64,000 bases of DNA from Lateolabrax maculatus (taxonomy: Eukaryota > Chordata > Actinopteri > Acropomatiformes > Lateolabracidae), in NCBI GenBank assembly GCA_031216445.1, contig CM062212.1:2954001-3018000 (forward strand). Reading direction: 5' to 3'. The notes beneath the pieces were generated by a model. That model searched no databases and was not told the DNA's origin. It was given only the letters and a program-made list of their open reading frames with translations. Below, piece by piece: positions 51,201 through 62,706 of the stretch. The translations under genes were made by a program, and so were the position numbers. Numbering within the stretch: the first letter of the stretch is position 1; the number at the start of each line of letters is the position of its first letter.

Positions 51201-51640
51201 TCTGCAGGCCTAACTTCACACAGGAAAAGAGAAGACGTTCTTAAATGCATCTTAAAATGAAATGAAATCCATATCTTTAATATCTGGCTGCTACTAAGAA
51301 TCGGTTCAGCACAATACCAACTGCTGAGTCGATGTTGGTGTGGAAGTTGTTGATCAGTGGAGTCTGACAGAAGCTGAAGAGTCTCCAACGTTTTCATAGT
51401 TCACTGTGCCGTCATGTCCGCCTCCATCATGATGCACCTGTGAAAAACAACAACACACCTGAGTTCAAATGGAACAAATAAATGTTGAATTGAAACCTGA
51501 CAAGTCCATACATTTTGTTATAATGCCCCAAACTGTCCTGCATCACAGTAACATGAAGTCACCAGCAGCAGCTTATCATCATTTACACTGACTTACAGTC
51601 CCTGATCATTCAGACACATTTTTCATTTTACTCATCAGTT
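46950..51640. repeat. Second copy of the 4.7-kb segmental duplication
   Basis: Near base-for-base match to about 30,970-35,705, including R1/R4 first exons, the spacer and the terminal exon at its far end. Differences are scattered single bases and a few short indels; one is a 6-bp insertion near 50,205 absent from the other two copies. There is no gene between the R4 promoter and the R5 last exon. Confidence 0.92.
48300..48362 (-). promoter_or_regulatory. Twin ETS/PU.1-like GGAA sites upstream of R4
   Basis: Same paired arrangement as before R1 (TTCC cores at about 48,329 and 48,352 on the plus strand). It was copied with the segmental duplication, so it is not independent evidence of conservation. 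Confidence 0.45.
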
Positions 51641-54600
51641 CACTTCACTTTGTGTTTTCAACTCACAGTGTTGTCATCAGGTGGTCTCTGGTTCCCTGGA
51701 AAATAAATCACAGAGGAACTTTTCAGCTGGAAACTTACAGTTTGTGTTAATCAGTCTGAACAAATGTTGGTCTGAGTTTTCTCACCTGCAGCTCTGATGA
51801 GAAGAACAGTAATCACAGTAATCAGGAGGAGTTCAGCCACACGCATAACCAACATTATGTAGCCCAGAACAGAACAACCTGTACGAGCTGTGCAACAGAA
51901 ACAAATCATGGCAGAGAAGAAAGTTTTGATAGTTTGTATGTTTGAAATTTCCACTGATGAAAAGTCTTTTGGAAAGAATCTCTCCATCTACACTAGTAAA
52001 CAGCAGTGTCCATGTTTCAGCAGTGTGTGGAGGAGCGGGGGGGGGGGGGGGGGGGGGGGGCTGCTGGTGATATTGATCGTGTTGTTGTTGCGTCCTCACC
52101 TGATAAATGAAAACAAATACCAATAAACTTTAAAATGAGAAAATACCTCATGTTCACCATCTGCAGAAACTAAATCAGAAAGAATGATGTCATCTTAAAA
52201 CTTAAAATCCATCAAATAATCAAATTTAGTTTATTTGTTACATCAGTTTGAAATAATTTTAAACAGCTCATCATATTCTCACCTGGTTTCTCACCTGAGG
52301 TCTGAGGGCTGAAGGTGAACAGCTGCACTTCTTTAGTGTCAGTATTAGTCACGTTACACTTGAACAACTCATGATACTTTGACTTCTGCTTAAGATGAGT
52401 AGTAGGAAATGTCAGAGTAACTGAGCAGTCAGACTGTGATGTCTTCATGTCTTTGTTATCTTCATCCACATCTTTACCCTCATACAGCCACTTCACTGTG
52501 TATATACACCCTCCGTTTGTCGACACAGAGCAGTTTAACATCACCTCATCATCGTCCTTATGTTCAGTCACTGGTGCAGATGGAGATATTGTGAGAGAAA
52601 GACAACAAGAGTCAAATTAACTATTAATTTTATCATAATTATTGTAATGTTTCAGTATTTTGTTCTAACAAGACAGTTTGATCTGAAAACATTAAGATGT
52701 AAATACTCACTGGTTAGAAGAGACAGATGAACATCATCCTTATGTGCTGATTGTCTGCAGGAGTAGTAACCAGCATCCTCAGCTGTGACCTTCTTTATAA
52801 CCAGAGAACATTTCTCTGTAACACTCAGTCTGTCTGATTCAGCTTTGGCTTTTTCAACAATCAGCCCACGTTCAATCAACAGTACTGCTGCTGTGTTTCC
52901 TGAACCAGCGAAGATCCAGTTAGTCTTGTTACATCTGTTCTGATCATCAATCCTATTACTACAAGGCAAAGTGACTTCATCTCCATCTCTGACAATAGAG
53001 TAGGGGGAATATTGTCCAGTCACTGATGCTGTAAAGATGAGAGGAAAATAAGATTAAATATCAAAATGGCTTTTATGTTGAAATTTAATGTAAAGATAAT
53101 TTGATTCAACAGATGTACAAATGTTACAAATGTTCTCATCATTTTGTAATGTTTCTAGTATTTCTGTATGTTGTATGTATCCTTACCTGTAAAGTGAAGC
53201 AGCAGCATCAGAAATAAAGATATTTTATATTTTAATTTTGCAGAATTTTTACTTCAGAACATACATAATATCTTTTTTTTAATATCTCTGAATTTGAAGA
53301 GCCAAAGACTGTTTAGCTTTTACATGTTAGCCAATTAATTATCACTTTCATCCACACTGATTTACACTAAATTTAACAGTAGGTTAATAATCCATCAGCA
53401 ATAATAATTACCAGTAGTAGAAAAAAAGCCTAATTCCGAATATCCACACGGAAACCTCTGTTTACATGATCCTATCAAATTCGAAAATATCGAATATTAA
53501 GTGCATGTAAACATAGTCAGTTTTACTGACATGAACTTCACAAAAAAAATAAGAGTTGGAGATGAGTATGTAGATTATGTGCTCAACACAACATACCCAC
53601 AGAGCTACAAATTAATATGACCATACACTGCCCATGAAGGCTTGATTAAACAACAACATCTCAAATAAACTGGAAACCCCCCCCCCCCCCCCCCCCCCCC
53701 AAAAACAACCAAAAAAAGAATACATTGGAACCACAATGACCATCTTGTATGAAGCCGTATCACGATGACTTAATTGTGTTTCAGTGGTTAGAGATCTGTT
53801 AGTTCCTTCTTCTATTGAAGGATGCACAGTCACTGTCCTTGCAACAATTCTGCAAAAAAAAAAAAAAAAAAAAAGAATAGGCCACTTCTCATTTATGTTG
53901 TTTGTGTTGAGTTATGTCTTAAATTCATATCTTAGAAAGTCTGATCTTCATTTTAAATGTTGACTAACAGCATTCAAATCAAATATGAAGTCACTGTTTT
54001 TGTTTGAGAAATATCACATCTACGAAGCCAAAATGCTTCAGTTTCTTCAAAATTATAGTTTTGAAGTATAAACATGCCATATTTTCTCTTTGATGACATC
54101 TCTTCTTTTAAGGAATATTGTGCTTCACATCATTTAAGTTGGTTGGTTGGTCTACTGCTTGACTGGAATATCTCAACAACTATTTGAGGGATTGCCATTA
54201 AGGAGGGATGTAGGATGAGGCAACCATGAGGTTCACTTTTGTGTTTTTTATTGAAAAATCTTGACAACTACTGAATGGATTGTTGTGAAACCTTCATGTT
54301 CTCAAAGAAATCTAATTCTCTTTAACTCTCACTCCCAATTTTTATTTGCTTGCTTTTTTTATTTTTTTAACATCTAACATTTAACACCTTATAAAACTAA
54401 CATAATGTAGCCCTGCGTGACAGACACAACACCTGTATAATGGTATCTCAACTGTAGGATATAAGTTATTTAAAATCTTAGAAGTAAAGTCTGAAATGTC
54501 CTTTTCAAAGTTCATTGTTCATGTACGCCCACGCAAATAAGAAAAACAGCTTCCTTTCTTTGTTTTATATCGTTTTGTCAAACCAGGACTGAACAACAGG

Positions 54601-55818
54601 TTAGTTTTAGTAAAGCTGCTTGCTCATTATTGCAGGGTTCTTTGTGTTGAAAGATGTGCATGATGTTGTTTTGCAATCAAGTTACAACAGCAGCAGGGGC
54701 GTGGTATCTTCTTCTTCTTAAGAAAGGTGGGTATAGATAACGGGTAGATGGATGGATGATAAAGATGTGTTGTGACATTTAATTCAAATACCACTGAAAT
54801 ATTTAACTTAGAAAACTATCTGTCTGAATTGATGTGGTCAATTGTCAATTTCAGTTTGTGCAATTTCAAAAACTATATTTGTTAGTTTAAAAATTCATGA
54901 ATTCAAATACCAGGTACGCAAAAACTGTATTTAAACTGCTTAAATTCATTAAGTTTAATGTAAATCTAAAGATTTGAGTCAAAGAAGTCTGGTTGCTTGG
55001 ATTTCTTTGTCAAATTCAGACACTTTAGTTATCATTGTCATCATTATTTGCCTTAGAATTGATTAAAGTCATGTTTATATATCAGGATAAATGTATCGGT
55101 TTCTCACCTGTTTGAATCTCAAATTGACTATTTTTTAAAGAAATATGCATGTGAGAAGAAACTGAATGAAGAGTCCCCGTTGTCTAAAATGTCCTTTTTG
55201 TGGCTTTTTAAAGATACTTCTTACATACTCGCATGTAGATACGGAATATAACTCAGTCTGCAAAAAAGTCACCATCAACATAAAGTTACAGCTCAGGAGA
55301 AGAAAAAAGTTGGTCCCACAAAGGCTGAACATGTGATTCACACCTGCATTCATTCTACACTCTTATCTTTCATGATTTCTCAAGCCAAACTACTTTCACC
55401 TGAATGCAAATTTTGTGACAAACCCAATTATACACAATGTTTCTTACAAATGTTCTCATCATTAAACTATTTAAAATGACATGCATACACTTTTTTGTCT
55501 GGAGGAAACATTGAATAACCATGTCTTGTTGTTTTCTACGTCTCTAACAAGACAAACTGACATGTTAACTTGTAATGAACACAGAACCAATTTTAATGTA
55601 ATCATTGTTAATTTAGATATGAAAGGCTTCACAAAAATCATCTGTGCCAAATTCAACACATACTGAACTTTTGCTTTTATGTTAACTTCCTTTAAAGTAT
55701 CTTGGAGAAATGATGAGGGAAAGAAGAGGTATTTCTGTATGTTGTATGTATCATTACCTGTAAAGTGAAGCAGCAGCATCAGAAATAAAGATATTTTAAT
55801 CCATCTGAATTCAACCAT
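51354..55818 (-). CDS. R5: two-Ig-domain receptor with duplicated first exon and damaged stalk exon
   Basis: Exons, in transcript order: 55818-55758 (intact signal peptide, MVEFRWIKISLFLMLLL), 53022-52711 (V-like Ig), 52570-52283 (second Ig), 51887-51786 (transmembrane), 51695-51667 (micro-exon) and 51437-51354 (tail with VNYENV). With the stalk skipped this gives 876 nt, or 291 residues. A stalk exon starts at about 52,106 (DATTTRSISPA) but runs into an intronic poly-C tract with no visible donor. Direct splicing from the second Ig exon to the transmembrane exon keeps frame. A second acceptor 6 nt upstream of the V exon (53,028) is also in frame. A decayed copy of exon 1 without its ATG lies at 53,189-53,231. 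Use of the distant exon 1 is inferred; otherwise R5 lacks a start. Confidence 0.7.
52038..52061. repeat. Poly-G run at the R5 stalk exon
   Basis: About 20 G on the plus strand (C on the coding strand). It abuts the stalk-exon sequence where the donor should be. Homopolymer length may be unreliable in an assembly. Confidence 0.95.
53189..53231 (-). pseudogene. Truncated copy of R5 exon 1
   Basis: Matches the 3' two-thirds of the signal peptide exon, with a good GTAAGG donor. Upstream of about 53,231 the sequence changes, so the ATG and the first residues (MVEFRW) are missing. The intact copy is 2.6 kb upstream at 55,758-55,818. Confidence 0.85.
53232..55757. other. Sequence between the two copies of R5 exon 1
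   Basis: No gene seen. The first part (about 53,280-53,390) is a diverged copy of R5 upstream sequence at about 56,010-56,110. It also holds a poly-C run (about 53,678-53,700), a poly-A run (about 53,853-53,873) and a dispersed repeat near 54,160-54,310. Open frames are short and without recognisable domains. Confidence 0.5.
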
Positions 55819-55889
55819 CGTGCTTGAGTCTGTTTTCTGTCCCTCCTCAGCTGTTAACTGTCCGAGTCTCTGAAGTGGTGCCTGTTAAA

Positions 55890-55940
55890 TGAGGAAATGA
55901 AGAAACTGTTTCCTGTGATCAGTAATGTGTTACTTCCTCA
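55890..55940 (-). promoter_or_regulatory. ETS-like GGAA sites upstream of R5 exon 1
   Basis: The minus strand reads AATGAGGAAGTAACAC, then ATCACAGGAAACAG, a spacing like that before R6 and R1. The flanking 5' UTR (about 55,819-55,900) is an inverted near-copy of R2's (36,490-36,573). Confidence 0.45.
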
Positions 55941-55949
55941 TTGTTACAG

Positions 55950-56778
55950 TCTACTTTTAGTCTCCTCAGCAAGTTTTATATGTAGACTGTAGATGCTCTG
56001 CCTACAGAAAATGTTTTTTTCATCTCTGAATTTGAACAGCCAAAAACTGTTTTGAGCCAATTAATAATACTTTTATCCACACTGATTTACACTTTATTAA
56101 ACAGTAAAATATTTTGTCTATCAGCAAACCAAACATTTATGCAAAGGAAATGTGATTACCATCAGAACACGCCCTGGATCATAAACAGATAAACACTAAA
56201 AACACAAATAATCCATCCCGCTCAAAAGGTGTTAAAACAACCATAATTTCTTTAATAAAGCATAGAAAATGGAGGACATGGGTAAACACATTTACTAGAA
56301 CAAAAAGCAATGTTCACTTAAATGGTAGATGAAGAAGTTAACAAAGATGGTTTAACCTTAAACTTAATAAAAAACTTTACGACTTTACAAAACCTTCATT
56401 CTGTCCATGCAGGGACACAGTATGAAGAATACAGTATATATCAAACATGTCTGCCTCCTTTTTTCACTCTCTCCTCCTCTAGAGGGAGTCTCAGCTCTCT
56501 CAATGGCTACAGTGAGAGGTGATCTGCAACTGGTTTCTTTGTACATTGAATAAGATCCTTCAGACTTTGTGTCCACTATGACAGACGTCAATTGACAGCC
56601 AATTATAATGCAGTGTTTTCATATTTTATAACTGTTTTCATTTTGTCCCAATCAAGCCAAGAACAGGAACAACATGATCAACTATTAAGATCAATCTAAT
56701 TGTAACTCTGCTTGTTTTGACCTTAAAATTCTGAATCTCTGATCCAGACGATCTTTGTTGCATTTAATAAGCAACATC
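55950..56778. other. Spacer between R6 and R5, including R6 3' UTR
   Basis: No gene seen. A minus-strand AATAAA at 56,093-56,098 may end R6 transcripts. Confidence 0.45.
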
Positions 56779-59461
56779 TTATTTCTTTGGTTTGTTGACG
56801 GTAGCATAGAGGTCTCTGGGATCAGCAGAGGCTCCAGCAGAAGAGGACGAAGCTTTCACAGTGCTGTAGGTCACTGCATCACCTTCATCATCATCACTAC
56901 CCCGAACCTGGAGGGAAAGAGCACAACACATAAATTACATACACATAAACTTAACACAACATAACCTGACAGGCGTTCTGAAAGTCCTGATTTTGGTGAC
57001 ATCGAACAACTGAAATGTTCACTTTGCTGCAGCTTTTATCTGATGATTACATGATGAGATATCTTGTGTGTGAAGGTGACATGTTGGTCTGTGGCGTTAC
57101 TGTATCAGAAAGATGAGGGGAGTCACCGAAAAAACACGGGGATTCATCGTCTGGTGACCATGAATATTCACAGCAGAGTTCATGTCAACATGGCCTTTAG
57201 ATTTGGACCAGAGACACCAACACCACCTCTATAATCCATCAGACAGCTTACCCGGCCTTTACTGCTGGTCTTCTTGGTGAAGCTGATGGAGGCGTAGGAA
57301 ACACCATCTGCAGGATCAGCCTACACAGAGAAGACAACATGATGGCTGCTCAGTAACATGTGGATTTATACTGACTCTCTCTTCCACCTGTTGGACTACA
57401 CTTTGCAGTGTAATGCAACATTTCTGTGCAGGTTTTAGGTAAAGTTAATGTGATGGATGAACATCTTCAACATCTGTGCATTGTAATCCAACACAAGAGT
57501 CCCATAACAAATACTGCCAACATCAGACTCAGTTGATTCCATGGTGTCAGGTTTGTGTCAGTTTGGAGGCTGTTGTTTGTCTCTTGTGTTTCTCACGTTT
57601 CTTATTTTTGTTCATATTCTCCAAAATGAATCTTTTCACTTTGCTGCTGCACAAACACTTATTTTCTATACGATAAAGTCAGCAATGTTTGTTGTTTTCT
57701 TATTCTCTATCAGGTGTAGAACTACACAGGTAATAGTGAACATTTAACATAATAGTGTTAACATTTCATAATTTGGTTTTCAAACTCACCATGTTGTCAT
57801 CCGTCTGTGTTTTGTTCCCTGAAAAGACATAAAAGAGAGTCGAGTTTAGCTTCCAGGTTTATCAGAGCTTCTTGTTTAGAAAAGTCTCACCTGTGGACGC
57901 TCTCACCTTTAGTTCTCCTCCATCTGATGACTGTAACAACAGTTATTATGAGTGCTGCTAAACCCACAGACACAATGATGAACCACCACCAACCTGGAGA
58001 GACAATTAGAAATGTTAAATATAGTCAGAGGTGTTTGATGATGAGCTATTTGTCAGCATGTTCTTGTTCTGTCTCTATATGTCTCATATCTGGATTAACA
58101 AAGTGTCTTTTGCCTGCATGTCTTTTCTTTCTGTAAATGTAGTTCTGTTCTGTTCACTCACTGTCTGGTTTTGTTGGATTATTCTTGTTTGTAGATGTGG
58201 TGTTGTTTCTACCTTCTGGTGTGCTTATTTTCACTGATGTCCTTTTATCTCCTGTTGTCGATGGTGATGTAGTTGTTGGTGATACTGTAGAAGCTGTTGT
58301 TGCATCCTCACCTTAACAAATACAGAATCACAATGCAACAAACTGTTTAGGTAGAAAAAACTTAACCATCAGCATAAAACAAATGACATGTGATATTAAA
58401 AAGTTCATCATATTCTCACCTGGTTTCTCACCTGAGGTCTGAGGGCTGAAGTTGAACAGCTGCACTTGTTTAGTGTCAGTATCAGTCACTTTACACTTGA
58501 ACAACTCATGATACTTTGACTTCTGCTTAAGATGAGTAGTAGGAAATGTCAGAGTAACTGAGCAGTCAGACAGTGATGTCTTCATGTCTTTGTTATCTTC
58601 ATCCACATCTTTACCCTCATACAGCCACTTCACTGTGTATATACACCAACCGTATGTCGACACAGAGCATTTTAACATCACCACATCATCGTCCTTATGT
58701 TCAGTCACTGGTGCAGATGGAGATATTGTGAGATAAAGACAACAAGAGTAAATTTAACTTCATCACTGTAATTATAATTATTGTATGTTTCAGTATTTTG
58801 TTCTAACAAGACAGTTTGAGCTGAAAACATTAAGATGTAAATACTCACTGTTGATAACAAACAGATGAACCTGAGAGTCTGGACCTTGTTTTTTTCCTCC
58901 TGAGTTGTACTGTTGACAAAAATGAAAACCAGCATCCTCAGCTGTGACCTTCTTTATAACCAGAGAACAGTTCTCTGTAACACTCAGTCTGTCTGATCTC
59001 TTCTGCCCATGTGTAATCAGCTCTACTGTTGCTGTGTTTCCTCCACTGAAGATCCAGGTAGTATAGCCACATTTCTGCTGACCCTCGATCACATTTCCAC
59101 AAGGCAAAGTGACTTCATGTCCAGCTCTGACAGTGAAGGAGGGGGGATGTTGTTCAGCTGCTTCTGTTAAGAAGATGAGAGAAAATAATGAAACACAAAC
59201 TGAAATGAGAAAATGTCTGTTATGTTCAGAGTTAGTGCGACGATTATTTCTTTATTCTTGTTTCCAAGAGTTCACTAAACTCACCATGTTAAAAACAAAC
59301 AGATTCAGTTTTCTTAGTTGAATAAAACATAGTTAATAAAGTATTTTTAATAATATTGATAAAGTTATTTGTTTTATATATGTGATATATGTATTCTTAC
59401 CTGGAAACTGAACCGCTGATATAAGAAACAAAGACATTTGAATCCATTTGAAGTCGACCAT
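56779..59461 (-). CDS. R6: two-Ig-domain inhibitory-type receptor with ITIM-bearing tail
   Basis: Exons, in transcript order: 59461-59401 (signal peptide, MVDFKWIQMSLFLIS), 59163-58849 (V-like Ig), 58707-58420 (second Ig), 58311-58162 (Thr/Ser/Pro-rich stalk), 57993-57907 (transmembrane, SWWWFIIVSVGLAALII), 57818-57790 (micro-exon), 57320-57252 and 56907-56779. Total 1,128 nt, or 375 residues. The tail has VSYASI and VTYSTV, both ITIM-type, and DLYATV, which lacks a fitting residue two before the Tyr. The penultimate exon is nearly identical to R1's, but R1's extra 57-nt exon was not found here. The V domain lacks several residues between strands C' and D (QKRSDRLS) compared with paralogues, and HFC replaces the usual YTC or YSC. 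Confidence 0.88.
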
Positions 59462-59547
59462 CGTGATCGTGCGTCTCTCTCCTTCTTCTCTCTTGTTCTT
59501 ATGCTCATAACTGTCTGAGTTTCTCTGCTTTGTCGAGAGACGCTGCA

Positions 59548-59590
59548 TCTACTTCCTGTGATTAGTGTGATGTCACTTCCTCATAGCGAC
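59548..59590 (-). promoter_or_regulatory. Twin ETS/PU.1-like GGAA sites upstream of R6
   Basis: TTCC cores at about 59,553 and 59,577 on the plus strand, 24 bases apart as before R1. The flanking sequence has clearly diverged from R1, so the kept pair and spacing are more meaningful here. Confidence 0.5.
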
Positions 59591-59764
59591 TGTTAGTCTC
59601 TTTTAGATTTTCGTCTCTCTGAATTTCTTGTAGACGTCCAAACAGCCAAAAACCTCTTACAATTTTCACTTTTACATGTTTGAAATGTAGTTTTATCTCA
59701 TAAGAAAGGAACATGTTTCTGCATTCATTGAGCCAATCTAAGGCTGTAACAAGCAAACTGTATT

Positions 59765-60650
59765 AAGGCTCAAGTTCACACTGTGTCCAGTCCCACTGTG
59801 CATCTGACGTGTTTGACATCCTGAAAAGAAGAAGAAGAAGATGAGGAAGTTGAACTTGTGAAGATTGTTGGTTAGGTTTAATATTTGCAATGATGCATCT
59901 TGTTTTGTTTAGATGGTGTTTATCAGAAAACAGACAGGAGTCATGGTGATGTTTGACAGCACACATGAACAGACAGGTGAAGAGTCAAACTCCTCACACA
60001 GCAGAATTTAACTCTTGATGTCCACGGTGCAACATGGTGATACTGTAGCAGCTGAGAAAGACCACAGATGAGATGATATCTCACTGGTCTGAGACCTGTT
60101 GTTCCTCATTGTATCTTTGTGTCGTGTTTCTCACAGAGCTGAAGTGTTTTGGTGAGAATGTGGGTACAACAGCAGCAGAGCTCTGGAGGTTTTACCCTCT
60201 AATGACGACCACATCAACATCAGAAACACATGAGGCCCACAGGAACAGACAGTCCTCACTTTATCAGGACATAAGACAGAGAGGCGCTTATCCAATTCTG
60301 TTGAAAACTACTTTAACTCCTGGAAGGTTTGGGGTCACTGAGACTAGTTACACCAAACGGTTCAACACTGATGAGCGTCCTGACTGAACTGTCTTTAACT
60401 GCCAGGACGTAGAGCATCAGGCCTCCACAATGTGCAGCAGCAGGTCTGTTCATGTGGTTTTCAGAGGATAGAAATACACATTTTGTGCTCCACTCTTCAA
60501 CTAGACAGTGGTGGACGAGTTTGTTTGACATCAATACTTCAGCTGTTGGTTTGGAGGTTTTTCAAGTCATACGCTCACTGCAGACACGACTAGCTGGACG
60601 TTTCAGATGTGTGAAATGTATTTATTTTCATATTAGGTCAGAGTAGGTGG
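59765..60650. repeat. Third copy of the receptor spacer, left part
   Basis: Matches about 33,900-34,790 and 49,820-50,710 almost exactly, including the 104-codon open frame at 60,073-60,387. It is broken at about 60,651 by an inserted element and resumes at about 61,832. Confidence 0.92.
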
Positions 60651-61832
60651 TCATACATGACGAGACAGGGAAGCCTTGTTATTTTTTACCACTTTTATTT
60701 CTCTTTTATTACGTGCCTTGGCGCTTTTATCGGCTTTCTCATTGAGTGACTTCCCTGCGGACATTCCCTTCCATGCCGTGCATTAACTGCTGCTCACTCC
60801 AGAAAGCAAACAGGAGTATCACTCAGCTCACAGAAAACATCTGCAGACTATCAGATGAACTGAAACAGAAGGATACTCTCCTGTCCAGTTTCATCAACAC
60901 TGCCTCCGTCAGTCAAAAAGGTGAGCTGCGATGAGCTCAGCTGTTTCAGACACTATCCTGTGGGACACGTCGTCGCGTCTGAAACCCTCCTCCTGCTCTA
61001 CCCCGAACTCCCAGGCCGCTTGGACAGAAGTGGTGGTCAGAGGCCGCAGGAAGGGTGGGCTCCAGGTGACCTCACCTCCAGCTCTCTACCTCTTGAACAG
61101 CTTTGGGGCTCTACCTGCGGAAGCTCCGGCCCACCCAGCTGACATATCTATGGCTGCTGCCGACGTGCGTTATCCCACTGCTGAAACTGCCTGTGGCTGC
61201 CGGGAAGACGAGAGAAAATGCCCTCAACGTGTCCTCAACACACGGCCCTCAACACGCCCAAACCCACTCTACTCCACGTTAATTCTGTGCTCCATGAACT
61301 GCTGCGGGATAATCCTTCTGTGTCTTCAGTGGTCACACATGTAGGATGTAATGATATTAAGGGACGACAATCTGAAAAGTTGAAGGAGGACTTTAAAACA
61401 CTGGTGAACACTGTCCTGGACTCTGGCAGACAGTGTGTTATTTCCGGATGCGTCAGCTGCACATCTGGCTCAAAGGACTGTGCTGTGCAATGGGAATCCC
61501 TTTCGTGGATCACTTCCATGCTTTTTGGAAATGACCTGACCTCTTTGCACGGGATGGACTCCATCTTAACAGACAGGGTAAACAACTATTAGCCGACAAT
61601 ATTGAACTTACACGGAAGTCTCACTTAATAAGTGACTGTTTTATGGTTTTAATGGTTTTAGTTTTTAGTCTTGCAATATGTATTTATTAATGTTTTATTG
61701 CTATCTCTTTTTCCTTGTTTTTATTTTCATTTTTCTTATTTTTTAATTAATTGTAATTTCCCACTCTGTGAAGCACCTTGGGCTGCATTTCATGTATGAA
61801 AGTTGCTATATAAATAAAGTTGAGCTGAGTCA
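60651..61832 (+). mobile_element. Decayed non-LTR retrotransposon fragment inserted in the spacer
   Basis: About 1.18 kb absent from the two other spacer copies, so its borders are set by comparison. A coiled-coil-like stretch (NRSITQLTENICRLSDELKQ) at about 60,800 is followed, in shifted frames, by a segment at about 61,218-61,592 with HVGCNDIKGRQSEKLKEDF. This resembles the SGNH/esterase-like part of LINE ORF1 proteins in fish. Frameshifts make it non-functional. The 3' end reads GCTATATAAATAAAGTTGAG, a typical fish retroelement tail. TCAT flanks both ends and may be a short target-site duplication. The family is inferred from memory; no reverse transcriptase is present. Confidence 0.7.
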
Positions 61833-62706
61833 TGTGCATCCAAAACCTCTGAAAGTTTCCTGAGTTATTAGATTTCTGTGCATTCTCAGGTCACTTTGAG
61901 TGCATTTATGTCTGTATTTAGACACATTTGAGGGTCCAGTGTGAACAGAGCTGCTCAACTGCTGTTGTAGCTGTGGTGCTTCTAGTAGAGGCCGGACATT
62001 CATAGTAAAGAATATATTTACTTTCCATTAGACACTGTTAGTACATGAAAGAATCACACAACACAGTGTAGAATTAAAAGCAGGAAATATTTCTTTATTT
62101 GCAGATTATATTGTTATCACATATAATAAAGAGAAAACTGTTACTGACTCCATTAAGGCTGAAAAACATACAAGCCAAACACATCCCAACAAATATGTTA
62201 ACAACAACGTGAAATTAAACTTAAAAAAAATGAGTTACTTTCTAAACAGAGAACTCAGCTTAAACTTAAAAAAAAAAAACAGTAAATCTTGAAATCATGT
62301 CTGAATCCTTCAGCTGGAAGATCATTTAAGGAAGTTAACAAGAGTTAAACGCTCGTTCATGTTAAATGAAGTTGAAATCCAGCTGCTGTGTTCTGAGCTG
62401 GCTGCACAAAATAAAGATTTTCACAACTGATGCAGGAAAAGACATTTTATAAAACCCACAGTGGGCTTCCTGACATGAGATGAAATCTAGACTTCAATAC
62501 TGTTGTCCAAAGACCTGCTAAGATAGAAACGGCTTATCACACAAAACACACCAACATGTCTCACATTGATCAGTGAAAACAAAACCAATCAGTCGTCTAA
62601 AACTTCTGATCTTCTAAGATTCTTAAAGGCTTCAACTACTGGTGTAAATGTGTTATTTAAGTGCAGGGGAGTCTTTTCTCTGATGAGCTGATGTTGATGT
62701 TGTTGA
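61833..62706. repeat. Third spacer copy, right part, and R7 3' UTR
   Basis: Resumes the spacer match (compare 34,797 onward) to about 62,150, then diverges. A minus-strand AATAAA at 62,094-62,099 is a candidate R7 poly(A) signal. No other gene seen. Confidence 0.7.
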
